From positions 186,001 to 250,000 of the forward strand of contig NZ_BDBR01000010.1 of assembly GCF_001613085.1 (NCBI RefSeq): 64,000 nt of DNA, written 5' to 3'. The DNA comes from Nocardia salmonicida NBRC 13393 (GTDB lineage Bacteria > Actinomycetota > Actinomycetes > Mycobacteriales > Mycobacteriaceae). Shown in pieces: positions 50,353 through 59,504 of this stretch. The notes below the pieces were generated by a model that made no database searches, was not told the DNA's origin, and saw only the letters and a program-made list of their open reading frames with translations. Position numbers and translations under genes: made by a program. The number at the start of each line of letters is the position of its first letter. The first letter of the stretch is position 1.

Positions 50353-51726
50353 TCAGAGGACCGCGCCGGGGTTGAGGATGCCTTCGGGGTCGAGGGCGTC
50401 CTTGATGCGGCGGGTCAGGGCCATGACGTCGGGGCCGACCTGGTCGGGAAGCCAGGCCTTTTTCAAGCGGCCGACGCCGTGTTCGCCGGTGATGGTGCCG
50501 CCGAGGGCGATGGCCAGGTCCATGATCTCGCCGAAGGCGCGGTGGGCGCGGGCGGTGTTGTCGGGGTCGGTGGGGTCGTGCACGATCAGCGGGTGGGTGT
50601 TGCCGTCGCCCGCGTGCGCGATGACCGACACGAGCACGTCGTTGCGTTCACCGATCGCGGTGACCCCGGCGATCAGATCGCCGAGGCGGGGGAGCGGCAC
50701 GCCGACGTCTTCGAGCAGCAGCGGCCCGATCTTCTCCACCGCGGGAATCGCGAATCGGCGTGCGGCGGTGAACGCTTCACCTTCGGTGGCATCGGCGGTG
50801 TGGAAAACCTCTGTCGCCCCGGCCTTCTCGCACAGCCCCACCATCAATTGCGCTTCCTGCCCGGCGTATTCGCCCGGTGCGTCGGAGCGGGCGACTAGCA
50901 GGGCGGCGGCGGTGCGGTCCAACCCCATCCGCATCTCGTCCTCGACCGCGTTGATCGCCACGGTGTCCATGAATTCGAGCATGGCGGGCCGCAGTGTCGA
51001 GGTGATCGCCAGGATCGCCTCGGTCGCCGCGGTGAGCGAGCCGAAGCTCGCGACGACGGTCGACTGCGGCGGCTGCGCGGGCAGTAGCCGCAGCGTGAGT
51101 TCGGTGATCACGCCCAGCGTGCCCTCGCTCCCGACGAACAGTTTGGTCAGCGACAGCCCGGCCGAATCCTTGAGCCGTGGCCCGCCGAGCCGCACCACGG
51201 TCCCGTCGGCGAGCACCACCTCCATGCCGAGCACATAGTCGGTGGTCACGCCGTACTTCACGCAGCACAGCCCGCCCGCGTTGGTCGCCGCGTTGCCGCC
51301 GATCGAGCAGATCTCGAACGAGGACGGGTCCGGCGGGTACCACAGACCGACCTCGGCGACGGCCCGCTTCACCTCCGCATTGAGCAGCCCTGGCTGCACC
51401 ACCGCGATCCGGGTCACCGTGTCGACGTCGATCTCGCGCATCAACTCGGTGCTGAGCACGATCCCGCCGTCCACCGCGGTCGCTCCGCCGGACAAACCCG
51501 TCCCGGCCCCGCGCGGCACGATCGGCACCTTGTTCGCGTGCGCCCACCGCAGCGTGGCGGCGACATCGGCGGTAGTGCGCGCCCGCACCACCGCCAGCGG
51601 CGTGCCCGCATCGGGATCGCGCGCCCAGTCCTGCCGGTAGCCCGCCAGCAGATCGGGGTCGATGACGACCGCCCCGTCCGACAGCGCCGAAATCAACGAA
51701 TCGAGGTCACCGCTGGGCTCGTCCAC
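50353..51726 (-). CDS. FAD-linked oxidase, GlcD/D-lactate dehydrogenase type
   Basis: 457 residues. The N-terminal FAD-binding PCMH domain includes VPIVPRGAGTGLSGGATAVDGGIVL, PPDPSSFEICSIGGNAATNAGGL and LFVGSEGTLGVITELTLRL. The C-terminal cap has SVIAHAGDGNTHPLIVHDP and ITGEHGVGRLKKAWL. It oxidises a 2-hydroxy acid such as glycolate or D-lactate to the oxo acid. Iron-sulfur or GlcE/GlcF partners are not nearby, so it resembles single-subunit enzymes (Rv1257c-like). The start at 51726 agrees with family length. Confidence 0.9.
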   Translation of the reverse strand: MDEPSGDLDSLISALSDGAVVIDPDLLAGYRQDWARDPDAGTPLAVVRARTTADVAATLRWAHANKVPIVPRGAGTGLSGGATAVDGGIVLSTELMREIDVDTVTRIAVVQPGLLNAEVKRAVAEVGLWYPPDPSSFEICSIGGNAATNAGGLCCVKYGVTTDYVLGMEVVLADGTVVRLGGPRLKDSAGLSLTKLFVGSEGTLGVITELTLRLLPAQPPQSTVVASFGSLTAATEAILAITSTLRPAMLEFMDTVAINAVEDEMRMGLDRTAAALLVARSDAPGEYAGQEAQLMVGLCEKAGATEVFHTADATEGEAFTAARRFAIPAVEKIGPLLLEDVGVPLPRLGDLIAGVTAIGERNDVLVSVIAHAGDGNTHPLIVHDPTDPDNTARAHRAFGEIMDLAIALGGTITGEHGVGRLKKAWLPDQVGPDVMALTRRIKDALDPEGILNPGAVL

Positions 51727-52050
51727 GTGTTCACGCTAACCCGCACACCCCCTCCGCCGCGGGCAGTTCGTCCTGGTCGATCGCGCACCAGGGAGTCACG
51801 CGAACATCGCCCGGGTGATCGACCAGATGTGATGTGGGCCCGAACAAGGAAATCTCCGCATCGATGTGATCTGGCGCGCCCCGTTGGTGTATACGCCGTC
51901 CAATCCGTCACAATGCCCGTACCGGGTGTGTTCGATGGTGAATCGCCTCGCCGCCCAGCGTGTTTCGAGTTCTGCTCCACGGGTGCGCTCCGCGCGCATC
52001 GTTCATGCGACGCCGTTGCGCCGCACCGCTTTTCGTAGGGAGGACTGGCG
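51727..52050. other. Intergenic region without recognisable gene
   Basis: Between the GlcD-like gene start and the small gene at 52051. It holds two GATGTGAT copies (51826-51833 and 51863-51870) and a GGGAGGA ribosome site just before 52051. Short open frames on both strands show no family signal. Confidence 0.5.
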
Positions 52051-52362
52051 ATGATGAAACAACCGCAGGACCGCAGCGAGCTGGTGGGTGCTCTGCTGGC
52101 CGCGGAGTTCGCCGACGCGGGCCTCGACACCGAGGCGATGCGTTGTGTCCACACCGGCGTCCATCAGGAATGGCTGTCCGCGCTGGAATCGACCGGGATG
52201 TTCGACGTCCGCGCGATGGCCGAGATCGCCGCGCGCTGGAGCGCCGACCCCGCGCTGCTGCGTGACGCCCTGCTCGCCGAGGCCGACGAGCTCACCCGTC
52301 GCCGCTGTCTCGCCGCATGGGCCTCGTTCGATACTCGCCCGTTCGCGGCGGTCAGCCGCTAG
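52051..52362 (+). CDS. Small conserved-looking protein, unknown
   Basis: 103 residues with no signal or membrane segment, mostly helical and rich in Ala, Glu and Leu (SELVGALLAAEFADAGLDTEAMRCVHTGVHQEW, then LLRDALLAEADELTRRRCLAAWASF). GGGAGGA precedes the tandem ATG codons at 52051 and 52054. It has two Cys residues and no obvious active site. Third-position G/C bias supports coding. The following GtrA gene starts 65 bases later on the same strand. Confidence 0.6.
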   Translation: MMKQPQDRSELVGALLAAEFADAGLDTEAMRCVHTGVHQEWLSALESTGMFDVRAMAEIAARWSADPALLRDALLAEADELTRRRCLAAWASFDTRPFAAVSR

Positions 52363-52427
52363 CCGCACGGCCCGCCCGTTTGCCGGTTGCTCACCCTGGC
52401 TTCATCTGCCGCTGGCAGGCTGGCCGC

Positions 52428-52928
52428 GTGGAGCATCAGGCGAGTGTCACCGAGTCGGTGGCCGACCGATTCACCCGTTGGTGCGAGGCGGTCGTGGCCC
52501 GGCTGCCGTGGGGCCTCGACCGGTATGTGCCCGCGACCTTCCTCGGCTTCGCGCTGATCAACAGCTTCACCTTCGGTGTCGACCTGCTGCTGCTCACACT
52601 GCTGCACAGCGGGCTGGGCCTGCCGATCTGGCTGTCGATCACCCTCGCCTACATCGTCGCGTTCGGGTTGAGCTTCCTGCTCAACCGCACCTTCAACTTC
52701 CATTCCCACGCGCCGATGGGCAAGCAGGCCGCGGTGTATGCGGTTGTCGTCCTGGTGAACTACCTGGCGTTCATCCTCGGCGTCGGCTCCGGTCTCACCG
52801 CGCTCGGCCTGGAATACCACCTGGCCAGGCTGCTCGCGGGCGGTTGTGAGGCCGTGTACATGTACTGCGCGATGCGCTGGATCGTCTTCCGCCGCACACC
52901 GGCGGTGGCCGCACCGACCGCTGCGTGA
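52428..52928 (+). CDS. Second GtrA-family membrane protein
   Basis: 166 residues with four predicted membrane helices (FLGFALINSFTFGVDLLLL, LSITLAYIVAFGLSFLLNR, AVYAVVVLVNYLAFILGVGSGL, RLLAGGCEAVYMYCAMRW) and a short basic end, as in GtrA proteins that assist lipid-linked sugar transfer across the membrane. The GTG at 52428 lies six bases after CAGGCT, a weak -10; the frame is open to 52317. It shares family but little sequence with the GtrA gene at 44801-45349. The stop is three bases from the convergent pepE stop. Confidence 0.8.
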   Translation: MEHQASVTESVADRFTRWCEAVVARLPWGLDRYVPATFLGFALINSFTFGVDLLLLTLLHSGLGLPIWLSITLAYIVAFGLSFLLNRTFNFHSHAPMGKQAAVYAVVVLVNYLAFILGVGSGLTALGLEYHLARLLAGGCEAVYMYCAMRWIVFRRTPAVAAPTAA

Positions 52929-52931
52929 GGC

Positions 52932-53573
52932 TCAGCCTCTGAGTACCTCGGTCCGATCGCCGTCGACCAGGACCACGTCGTCGTCGGTGAGTGCCCAATG
53001 CGGGATCTGCTCGGCGACGCAGTGGGCCAGCATCGCGGCGGAGTCGCCGTCCGGGTCGGTGGGAGAGTCCAGGTGGACCACCAGCCGACGATCCACCACA
53101 CCCAGTCCGTCCCACAGTGGTTCGATACCGGTGGCGGGCCGGACCTCGGCGGGGTCGTCCATGGTTTCCAGTCCGTGCAGATCGGGTCCGAGCAGGCACG
53201 CGCCCGCGCTGTAGCCCGCGTAGACCAGCGCGTCTTCGCGCAACAGGGTGGCAAACACCGAATCCGCACCGCTGCGGGCGAATTGCGCGCGCAGGACGAA
53301 GGTATTGCCACCGCGAACCCAGACCATCGGGAACCCACGCAGATGCCGTTCCAGCCGCTCGGGTTGTCCCACGTACTCGCGCAGATCCAGCACTTCCGGC
53401 GAATAACCCTGCTGTTCCAGCGGTTTCACATCGCTCGTCACCGCCGATGACCAGGCGTCCGGCCACGCGTCACACGCGTTCGGAATCACCGCCACCCGCC
53501 CCGGCGCACCGACGAGCCCGACGAGCCGATCGGCGAAACCGCCGAACCTGTACGACGCCAGGAAAAGTCGCAT
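52932..53573 (-). CDS. pepE: Peptidase E (S51 family)
   Basis: 213 residues. The nucleophile Ser122 is in ALVYAGYSAGACLLGPDL, with VWVRGGNTFVLRAQF before it and LVVHLDSPTDPDGD (His167) after it. Family members cut Asp-X dipeptides or act as cyanophycinase-like enzymes. The ATG at 53573 shares one base with the stop of the upstream gene (TGATG), so the two are translationally coupled. It is last in the HIT / mycothiol-enzyme / peptidase operon. Confidence 0.88.
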   Translation of the reverse strand: MRLFLASYRFGGFADRLVGLVGAPGRVAVIPNACDAWPDAWSSAVTSDVKPLEQQGYSPEVLDLREYVGQPERLERHLRGFPMVWVRGGNTFVLRAQFARSGADSVFATLLREDALVYAGYSAGACLLGPDLHGLETMDDPAEVRPATGIEPLWDGLGVVDRRLVVHLDSPTDPDGDSAAMLAHCVAEQIPHWALTDDDVVLVDGDRTEVLRG

Positions 53574-54412
53574 CAGATGGTGAACGCCAGATTCCGCACG
53601 AGTCGCTCACCGAGCGCCGTATCGCCCTCGACGACCACCTCGCCGGGGTGCCGGTCAGCCGTTGTACGCCCTCCGCGCAGCCGCGCGAAGAGCCCGGAGT
53701 CCAACCGGAGCAGGGTAGTCGGCTCGCCGGAGATCTCGTCGAGAACCGTGCCGCGCCCACCCTCTACCGACAGATGTACCTGCCTGGTCACCGGCCCGGT
53801 CAGATCGAGAGTGATCAGCGAACCATCCGGCGCTTTGGCGCCTTTCACCACCGCGCGGCCCAGGCCGATGGTCAGTTCGGCGAACGCGGTCTCGGCTCGC
53901 GCCCCACCCTCTGGCACGCTGCGACCGATCCCGTCGGCGAGGTCGAGTTCGTGCATCCAGCAATCGAACAACCGCACCCGCATGAAGCGCCCATAGGGCA
54001 CCTGCCCGACCGGCGAGACGGTAGAGGCCTGCCAGGCCTCGTCGTCCATGGCGGCCAGCGCGGCCCGGCGACGCTCGGTGGTCTCGTCGAACAGCGCGAG
54101 CAGGCGCTTGCCCGACAGCGGGCGCAACCGGTCGACCCAGATCTCGTTGAGCACGGCCACTTCGTTGCGCACATGCGGCAGCGTTCGCACATCGTCCTTG
54201 GGGCGCAACGGATCATGCGGCGGCGGCGTCTCGCCGAGCAGCCAGGACTCGCTGCCGACCACATGCGCGACAACATCGAACAGGGTCCAGCCGGGCAGCG
54301 GAGACATGCGGCGCCAGGCCTTTTCGTCGAGGTCGGCGACCAGCAGCGCGATGGCTTCCCACTGTTCGGCGAGTAGATCGGTGAGTTGCTCGCGCTCCGG
54401 CGTCCGGTTCAT
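53573..54412 (-). CDS. Mycothiol-dependent maleylpyruvate isomerase-like protein (DinB fold)
   Basis: 279 residues. The N-terminal DinB/MDMPI four-helix bundle has the likely metal His in GWTLFDVVAHVVGSESWLL and another in RLFDCWMHELDLADGIG, with Glu between. A C-terminal sterol-carrier-like domain (LDLTGPVTRQVHLSVEGGRGTVLDEISGEPTTLLRL) follows. Such enzymes use mycothiol, the actinobacterial thiol, for isomerisation or conjugation; the substrate here is unknown. It overlaps the HIT gene by ATGA (54409-54412) and pepE by one base. Confidence 0.86.
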   Translation of the reverse strand: MNRTPEREQLTDLLAEQWEAIALLVADLDEKAWRRMSPLPGWTLFDVVAHVVGSESWLLGETPPPHDPLRPKDDVRTLPHVRNEVAVLNEIWVDRLRPLSGKRLLALFDETTERRRAALAAMDDEAWQASTVSPVGQVPYGRFMRVRLFDCWMHELDLADGIGRSVPEGGARAETAFAELTIGLGRAVVKGAKAPDGSLITLDLTGPVTRQVHLSVEGGRGTVLDEISGEPTTLLRLDSGLFARLRGGRTTADRHPGEVVVEGDTALGERLVRNLAFTI

Positions 54413-54861
54413 CCCTGTGCTCCTTCTGCATCGCTCTGGTCGAGCGCGGTGAGGCCCGCGCGGATCGCCGCTGCGGTCGAATTCGGTTCGTGCGGACGAC
54501 GCAGCAGGAAACCCTTGGCGAAGGTGAGTTTGTCACCGTGTTTGCGAGGGACCACATGCAGGTGGACGTGGCCGACGGTCTGGAACGCGGCGGTGCCGTC
54601 GTTGAGGATGAGATTGGCCCCGTCGCTCGCGAGCCCGCTCACGCGCAGGGCGCGGGCGAGACGGTGGCCGGTGCGAAAGATCTGTGCGCCGAGTTCGGGA
54701 TCGAGATCGTCGAGCTCGGTCGCGTGGACCCTGGGAACGATCAGGGTATGGCCGCGGGTGATGGGACGGATGTCGAGGAACGCGCACACCGTGTCGTCGG
54801 AGTAGACCACGGTTGCCGGTGCGGCACCCGCCACGATCGAACAGAAGGCGCAGTCGTTCAC
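54409..54861 (-). CDS. HIT-family nucleotide hydrolase
   Basis: 150 residues. CAFCSIVAGAAPATVVYSDD at the N-terminus and the active-site histidine triad QTVGHVHLHVVPRKHGD are clear. Family members hydrolyse nucleoside phosphoramidates, adenylated lysine or Ap4A-like compounds. The GTG at 54861 lies seven bases after TAGGGT (54869-54874 on the minus strand), so it may be leaderless. It is first of a three-gene coupled operon. Confidence 0.9.
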   Translation of the reverse strand: MNDCAFCSIVAGAAPATVVYSDDTVCAFLDIRPITRGHTLIVPRVHATELDDLDPELGAQIFRTGHRLARALRVSGLASDGANLILNDGTAAFQTVGHVHLHVVPRKHGDKLTFAKGFLLRRPHEPNSTAAAIRAGLTALDQSDAEGAQG

Positions 54862-55255
54862 GGCCTCGACCCTACGGTGTGATCTGGGTCGCGCAACAGC
54901 CTGAATGGTCCGTCGACATGACCCGCGTCACGTCCCGTGTGACGCGGCGGTGCTCGGGCACCTCGGCGAGTGATCGGCGCGGGCCTGTGATCTTATGTGT
55001 CCCACCTGCGGCGACGAATCCGGGTGCGCGCGCCGACTGGCGTCCACCGGGTCGGGAGGTCGTTGTCAGAGGTGATCAGGTCGGTGGTGTCCGTTTTGTG
55101 GTCGTCAGTCCAGTTCTCCGTTGTGACGGGCATCTCGGCTAGGCTCACCGCGAGCCGAGTACAGTGGCGAGGATTTCAGTCGAACTTACTCACAGGTAAC
55201 TTCGGCGCCCCGTTGTTCCCAGGCTCGAAGCCAGCACGAAAAGGAAGTCTGACTA
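54862..55255. other. 394-base intergenic region upstream of pntAA
   Basis: Holds the promoters of the divergent HIT and pnt operons. It contains the inverted repeat at 54923-54947 (own entry) and TACAGT (55160-55165), a possible pnt -10. AAAGGAAG at 55240-55247 is the pntAA ribosome site. No gene is supported. Confidence 0.5.
54923..54947. promoter_or_regulatory. 9-base perfect inverted repeat near the HIT operon start
   Basis: CCGCGTCAC and GTGACGCGG are separated by seven bases, starting about 60 bases upstream of the HIT gene. Candidate operator, regulator unknown. Confidence 0.4.
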
Positions 55256-56398
55256 GTGGAGACAACGCAAAACGTGGGCGAGGGTTCGCCGCGCGGAGCG
55301 CGGGTCGGAGTCGTTCGCGAATCCGGCCCGGGTGAGCGGCGAGTCGCATTGGTGCCCAAGATCATCCCCACCCTGTCCAAGCAGGGTGTCGAGGTGATCG
55401 TGGAAGCCGGTGCCGGCCTCGGCGCGCTCATTCCCGACGCTGCCTATGTAGAGGCAGGTGCGACCATCGGTGATCCGTGGTCGGCCGAGGTCGTCGTCAA
55501 GGTGGCCCCGCCCAGCGATGGCGAGGTGGCCAAGCTGTCGTCCGGGCAGACCCTGATCGGTTTCCTGGCGCCGCGCAATGGCGAGAATCAGATCGGTGCG
55601 CTGAAGTCTGCCGGTGTGCAGGCCTTCGCTGTCGAGGCGATTCCGCGTATCTCGCGCGCGCAGGTGATGGACGCGCTGTCCTCGCAGGCGAACGTGGCCG
55701 GTTACAAGGCCGTGCTGCTCGCCGCGTCGGAGTCGACCCGGTTCTTCCCGATGCTCACCACCGCGGCGGGCACCGTGAAGCCGGCCACCGTGCTGGTGCT
55801 CGGTGTGGGTGTGGCCGGTCTGCAGGCGCTGGCCACGGCCAAGCGTCTGGGCGGGCGGACCACCGGTTACGACGTGCGTCCCGAGGTCGCCGATCAGGTG
55901 CGCTCGGTCGGTGCGCAGTGGCTGGATCTGGGCATCGACGCCGCCGGTGAAGGCGGGTACGCCCGCGAACTCACCGACGAGGAGAAGGCCCAGCAGCAGC
56001 AGGCCCTCGAAGACGCCATCAAGGGATTCGACGTCGTGATCACCACCGCGCTGGTGCCGGGTCGTCCCGCGCCGCGCCTGGTCACCGCCGCCGCGGTCGA
56101 GGGCATGAAGCCCGGCAGCGTGATCGTCGACCTGGCCGGTGAGACCGGTGGCAACTGTGAACTCACCGAGCCCGGTGAGGTCGTCGTCAAGCACGAGGTG
56201 ACCATCGCCTCGCCGCTGAACCTGCCCGCCACGATGCCCGAGCACGCGTCCGAGCTGTACTCGAAGAACATTTCGGCGTTGCTGGAACTGATGCTGGTCG
56301 ACGGCAAGCTCGCCCCCGACTTCGAGGATCAGGTCCTGGCGGATTCCTGTGTCACCCGCGAGCGCAGCGATAAGAACGAATCGAGCGTGGAAGCCTGA
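55256..56398 (+). CDS. pntAA: Proton-translocating NAD(P) transhydrogenase, subunit alpha 1 (NAD-binding)
   Basis: 380 residues forming the soluble NAD(H)-binding domain dI. Visible are VGVVRESGPGERRVALVPKII, the mobile loop region RFFPMLTTAAGTVKPA, the Rossmann VLVLGVGVAGLQALATAKRLGG and ALVPGRPAPRLVT. The transhydrogenase couples proton entry to hydride transfer from NADH to NADP, supplying NADPH for lipid synthesis and redox defence. The GTG start follows AAAGGAAG. The alpha subunit is split into AA and AB, as in many actinobacteria. The last base of its stop is the first base of pntAB (TGATG). Confidence 0.95.
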   Translation: METTQNVGEGSPRGARVGVVRESGPGERRVALVPKIIPTLSKQGVEVIVEAGAGLGALIPDAAYVEAGATIGDPWSAEVVVKVAPPSDGEVAKLSSGQTLIGFLAPRNGENQIGALKSAGVQAFAVEAIPRISRAQVMDALSSQANVAGYKAVLLAASESTRFFPMLTTAAGTVKPATVLVLGVGVAGLQALATAKRLGGRTTGYDVRPEVADQVRSVGAQWLDLGIDAAGEGGYARELTDEEKAQQQQALEDAIKGFDVVITTALVPGRPAPRLVTAAAVEGMKPGSVIVDLAGETGGNCELTEPGEVVVKHEVTIASPLNLPATMPEHASELYSKNISALLELMLVDGKLAPDFEDQVLADSCVTRERSDKNESSVEA

Positions 56399-56700
56399 TG
56401 TACACCGAACTGCTCGCCAATATCGCGATTCTCGTTTTGTCCGGCTTCGTCGGCTTCGCGGTGATCTCCAAGGTCCCCAACACCCTGCACACCCCGCTGA
56501 TGTCGGGCACCAACGCCATTCACGGCATCGTCGTGCTCGGCGCGCTGGTGACCCTGGGCAATGTGCAGGACCCCTCGCTGCTGGTGCAGGTGATCCTGTT
56601 CGTCGCGGTGGTGTTCGGAACTTTGAACGTCATCGGTGGTTTCGTGGTCACCGACCGCATGCTCGGCATGTTCAAGGGTAAGAAGAAGGCGGCCGAGTGA
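56398..56700 (+). CDS. pntAB: NAD(P) transhydrogenase, subunit alpha 2 (membrane part)
   Basis: 100 residues with three membrane helices (LLANIAILVLSGFVGFAVI, TNAIHGIVVLGALVTL, LLVQVILFVAVVFGTLNVIGGFVV) and the conserved KVPNTLHTPLMSGTNAIHGIV. It is part of the proton channel with PntB. Its stop overlaps the pntB start region, so the three subunits are coupled. Confidence 0.94.
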   Translation: MYTELLANIAILVLSGFVGFAVISKVPNTLHTPLMSGTNAIHGIVVLGALVTLGNVQDPSLLVQVILFVAVVFGTLNVIGGFVVTDRMLGMFKGKKKAAE

Positions 56701-58136
56701 TGCACGCAGTCGACAATATGACCTACCTGGTCAACGGCCTCTACATCGTGGCCTTCTCCATGTTCATCTACGGTCTGATGGGTCTGACCGGCCCGAAGAC
56801 CGCGGTGCGCGGCAACCAGATCGCCGCTGTCGGTATGGGTATCGCGGTGGTCGCCACCTTGATCTCGGTGCGCCACGCCGCCCTGCTCAACTGGATTCTC
56901 ATCGCCGCCGGCCTGATCGTCGGTGTGGCGCTGGGTGTTCCGCCCGCCATCCGCACCAAGATGACCGAGATGCCGCAGCTGGTCGCGGCGTTCAACGGCG
57001 TCGGTGGTGGCACCGTCGCGTTGATCGCGTGGGCCGAATTCGTCGACAGCGCGGGTTTTTCCGAGCTGCACGAAACCCCGACCATCCACATCATCATCGG
57101 TTCGCTGTTCGCCGCGGTGATCGGCTCGATCTCCTTCTGGGGTTCGATCATCGCCTTCGCGAAGCTGCAGGAGATCCTGTCCGGCAAGCCGATCAGCGTC
57201 GGCCGCTTGCAGCAGCCGCTGAACCTGATCCTGCTCGTCGGTGCGATCGTGTGCGCCGTCGTGATCGGCCTCGGTGCCGACAACGGTGGCGTCTCGCAGC
57301 TGTGGATGATCGGTCTGCTCGTGCTCGCCGGTGTGCTCGGCCTGATGGTCGTGCTGCCCATCGGTGGCGCGGATATGCCGGTCGTCATCTCGCTGCTCAA
57401 CGCGCTCACCGGTCTGTCGGCCGCGGCGGCGGGTCTGGCGCTGAACAACACCGCGATGATCGTGGCGGGCATGATCGTCGGCGCTTCGGGCACCATCCTC
57501 ACCAACCTGATGGCCAAGGCCATGAACCGCTCCATTCCCGCGATCGTGGCCGGTGGTTTCGGTGGCGGCGGCGCGGTGGCGGGTTCGGGTGACGGTGAGG
57601 CCAAGACCGCGAAGGCGACCTCCGCCGCCGACGCCGCGATCCAGATGGCCTACGCCAACCAGGTGATCGTGGTTCCTGGTTACGGTATGGCCGTGGCCCA
57701 GGCCCAGCACGCGGTCAAGGAGATGGCGCTGCTGCTCGAGGCCAAGGGTGTCGAGGTCAAGTACGCGATCCACCCGGTCGCCGGTCGTATGCCCGGTCAT
57801 ATGAATGTGCTGCTGGCCGAGGCCGAGGTGTCCTACGACGCGATGAAGGAAATGGACGACATCAACGGTGAGTTCAACCGTACCGATGTGGTTCTGGTCA
57901 TCGGCGCCAACGACGTCACCAACCCGGCGGCCCGTGACGACAAGTCCAGTCCGATCTACGGTATGCCGGTGCTCAATGTGGACCAGGCCAAGAGCGTCAT
58001 CGTGCTCAAGCGCTCGATGAACTCCGGCTTCGCCGGTATCGACAACCCGTTGTTCTACGCCGATCACACCTCGATGCTGTTCGGTGATGCGAAGAAGTCC
58101 GTCGGTGCTGTCACCGAGGAACTGAAAGCGCTGTAA
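56697..58136 (+). CDS. pntB: NAD(P) transhydrogenase, subunit beta
   Basis: 479 residues. The N-terminal membrane domain has eight to nine helices and the conserved GVGGGTVALIAWAEF, LPIGGADMPVVISLLNALTG and ASGTILTNLMAKAMNRS. The C-terminal NADP-binding dIII domain has VIVVPGYGMAVAQAQHAVKEMA, HPVAGRMPGHMNVLLAEA and IGANDVTNPAARDDKSSPIYGMPVL. The start can be GTG at 56697 (GTGA overlap with the pntAB stop) or ATG at 56700. The operon ends at an 18-base-pair hairpin. Confidence 0.95.
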   Translation: MMHAVDNMTYLVNGLYIVAFSMFIYGLMGLTGPKTAVRGNQIAAVGMGIAVVATLISVRHAALLNWILIAAGLIVGVALGVPPAIRTKMTEMPQLVAAFNGVGGGTVALIAWAEFVDSAGFSELHETPTIHIIIGSLFAAVIGSISFWGSIIAFAKLQEILSGKPISVGRLQQPLNLILLVGAIVCAVVIGLGADNGGVSQLWMIGLLVLAGVLGLMVVLPIGGADMPVVISLLNALTGLSAAAAGLALNNTAMIVAGMIVGASGTILTNLMAKAMNRSIPAIVAGGFGGGGAVAGSGDGEAKTAKATSAADAAIQMAYANQVIVVPGYGMAVAQAQHAVKEMALLLEAKGVEVKYAIHPVAGRMPGHMNVLLAEAEVSYDAMKEMDDINGEFNRTDVVLVIGANDVTNPAARDDKSSPIYGMPVLNVDQAKSVIVLKRSMNSGFAGIDNPLFYADHTSMLFGDAKKSVGAVTEELKAL

Positions 58137-58154
58137 GACAGCCGAATACATCCG

Positions 58155-58195
58155 CAAGAGGCTCCGCTGTTCTCGTCGAACAGCGGAGCCTCTTG
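58155..58195 (+). terminator. Hairpin after pntB
   Basis: An 18-base-pair perfect stem (58155-58172 with 58178-58195) closes on TCGTC. Confidence 0.9.
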
Positions 58196-58299
58196 TCGTT
58201 GTGCCGACCGGGACTCGCCATCAGACGGTCATGTCTGTCGGGAGTGGGAGTGGGTATGCCGCAGCAGAAGCGAGCCGACAACGAGAGGAGTTCGATCTC

Positions 58300-59397
58300 G
58301 TGGAGGAGATATTACGGCCGATCGTCGTGCTGCTCGGTACGGTGGCGATCACGGTTTCGGTGGGTCTGCTGGTAGAGCGTCTGCTGCGCTACGCGGCGCG
58401 CCGCAGTCCCGGCGTCCATCTGCCGTCGCTGCGGCGACTGCAACTGCCGCTTCAGGTGCTGCTCGGCACGGGCACGTTGCACGCGGTCTACCCGCTTGCC
58501 GAACTCGACCTGCGCCAGGACGGGGTGATCCGGAACTTCCTGGCGACGGCGGCCATCATCGCCGCGGTGTGGTTGGTCATCCGCGCCACCGATGTGGTCG
58601 CCGACAGCCTGCTGGGTCGCTATGCCCAACGCGCCGGCGAGATTTCGCGCGTGCGTCAGTTGCGCACCCAGTTCGGACTGGTGCGCCGCATCGTCACCTC
58701 GGTGCTGGTTGTCACCACCGCCGCGGTGGCCATCATGCTGCTGTTCCCGAGTCTGCGAACCCTCGGCACGTCGATGTTGGCCTCGGCGGGCGTGATCGGC
58801 ATCATCGTCGGTGTCGCCGCCCAGTCGACGTTGAGCAATCTCATGGCCGGACTGCAGATCGCCTTCGGCGACTCGGTCAAGATCGGCGATACCGTTGTCG
58901 TGGAAGGGGAGTGGGGCACGGTCGAGGAGATCACCCTGACCTTCCTGACCGTGCGGATCTGGGACGACCGCAGGCTCACCATGCCGGTGTCCTACTTCAA
59001 CAGCAAGCCCTACGAGAACTGGTCGCGGGGGGGCTCGCAGGTCACCGGTACGGTCCTGCTGCACCTCGACCACAGCACCCCCGTGCCCGCGCTGCGCGAG
59101 CACCTGCGCACCTACCTGCGCGACTGCCGGGAATGGGACGGCCGCAGCTGGAATCTCGTGGTCACCGACAGCACGCCGACCGACATCGTCGTCCGCGCGA
59201 CGATGTCGGCCGCCGATGCCGACGATGCGTGGGACCTGCGCTGCGCGGTCCGCGAGGAGCTGCTGACCTGGATCGGGCGCCACCACGCCCACGCGTTTCC
59301 CAAGATCCCGATCACCCATTCCGGCGAGGAGGCCCGCGCCGGTGATGGCGTCGGCGACCAGCGAGTGTCGGCCACTTGGGCTTCGTCGGCGCGCTAG
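58300..59397 (+). CDS. MscS-family mechanosensitive ion channel
   Basis: 365 residues. N-terminal membrane helices (IVVLLGTVAITVSVGLLVERLL, FLATAAIIAAVWLVIRATDVVA, IVTSVLVVTTAAVAIMLLF) precede the pore helix LASAGVIGIIVGVAAQSTLSNLMAGLQIAF. The beta domain IGDTVVVEGEWGTVEEITLTFLTVRIWDDRRLTMP and an alpha/beta C-terminus follow. It releases solutes on osmotic downshift or works as a small-conductance channel. The GTG at 58300 has GAGAGGAG nine bases upstream; the frame is open to 58201, and an ATG at 58231 is the alternative. Confidence 0.88.
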   Translation: MEEILRPIVVLLGTVAITVSVGLLVERLLRYAARRSPGVHLPSLRRLQLPLQVLLGTGTLHAVYPLAELDLRQDGVIRNFLATAAIIAAVWLVIRATDVVADSLLGRYAQRAGEISRVRQLRTQFGLVRRIVTSVLVVTTAAVAIMLLFPSLRTLGTSMLASAGVIGIIVGVAAQSTLSNLMAGLQIAFGDSVKIGDTVVVEGEWGTVEEITLTFLTVRIWDDRRLTMPVSYFNSKPYENWSRGGSQVTGTVLLHLDHSTPVPALREHLRTYLRDCREWDGRSWNLVVTDSTPTDIVVRATMSAADADDAWDLRCAVREELLTWIGRHHAHAFPKIPITHSGEEARAGDGVGDQRVSATWASSAR

Positions 59398-59504
59398 ATC
59401 AACAGACCGCCGACGGTCGTCTCACTTGGTTCGCTCGCCCAAATCACCCGGTCCTGCCAGTTGGCGGGCGATGAACTCCAGGTTAGGTGACTCGGCGGGC
59501 AAAA

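Noticed and set aside
51796..51999. Minus-strand 67-codon frame in the 51.7-52.05 kb gap
   Set aside because: No codon bias, ribosome site or family similarity.
59478..59490. GGTTAGGTGA resembling half an iron box beyond the dhb operon
   Set aside because: Only one arm is present, and it lies downstream of the operon end, not at a promoter.
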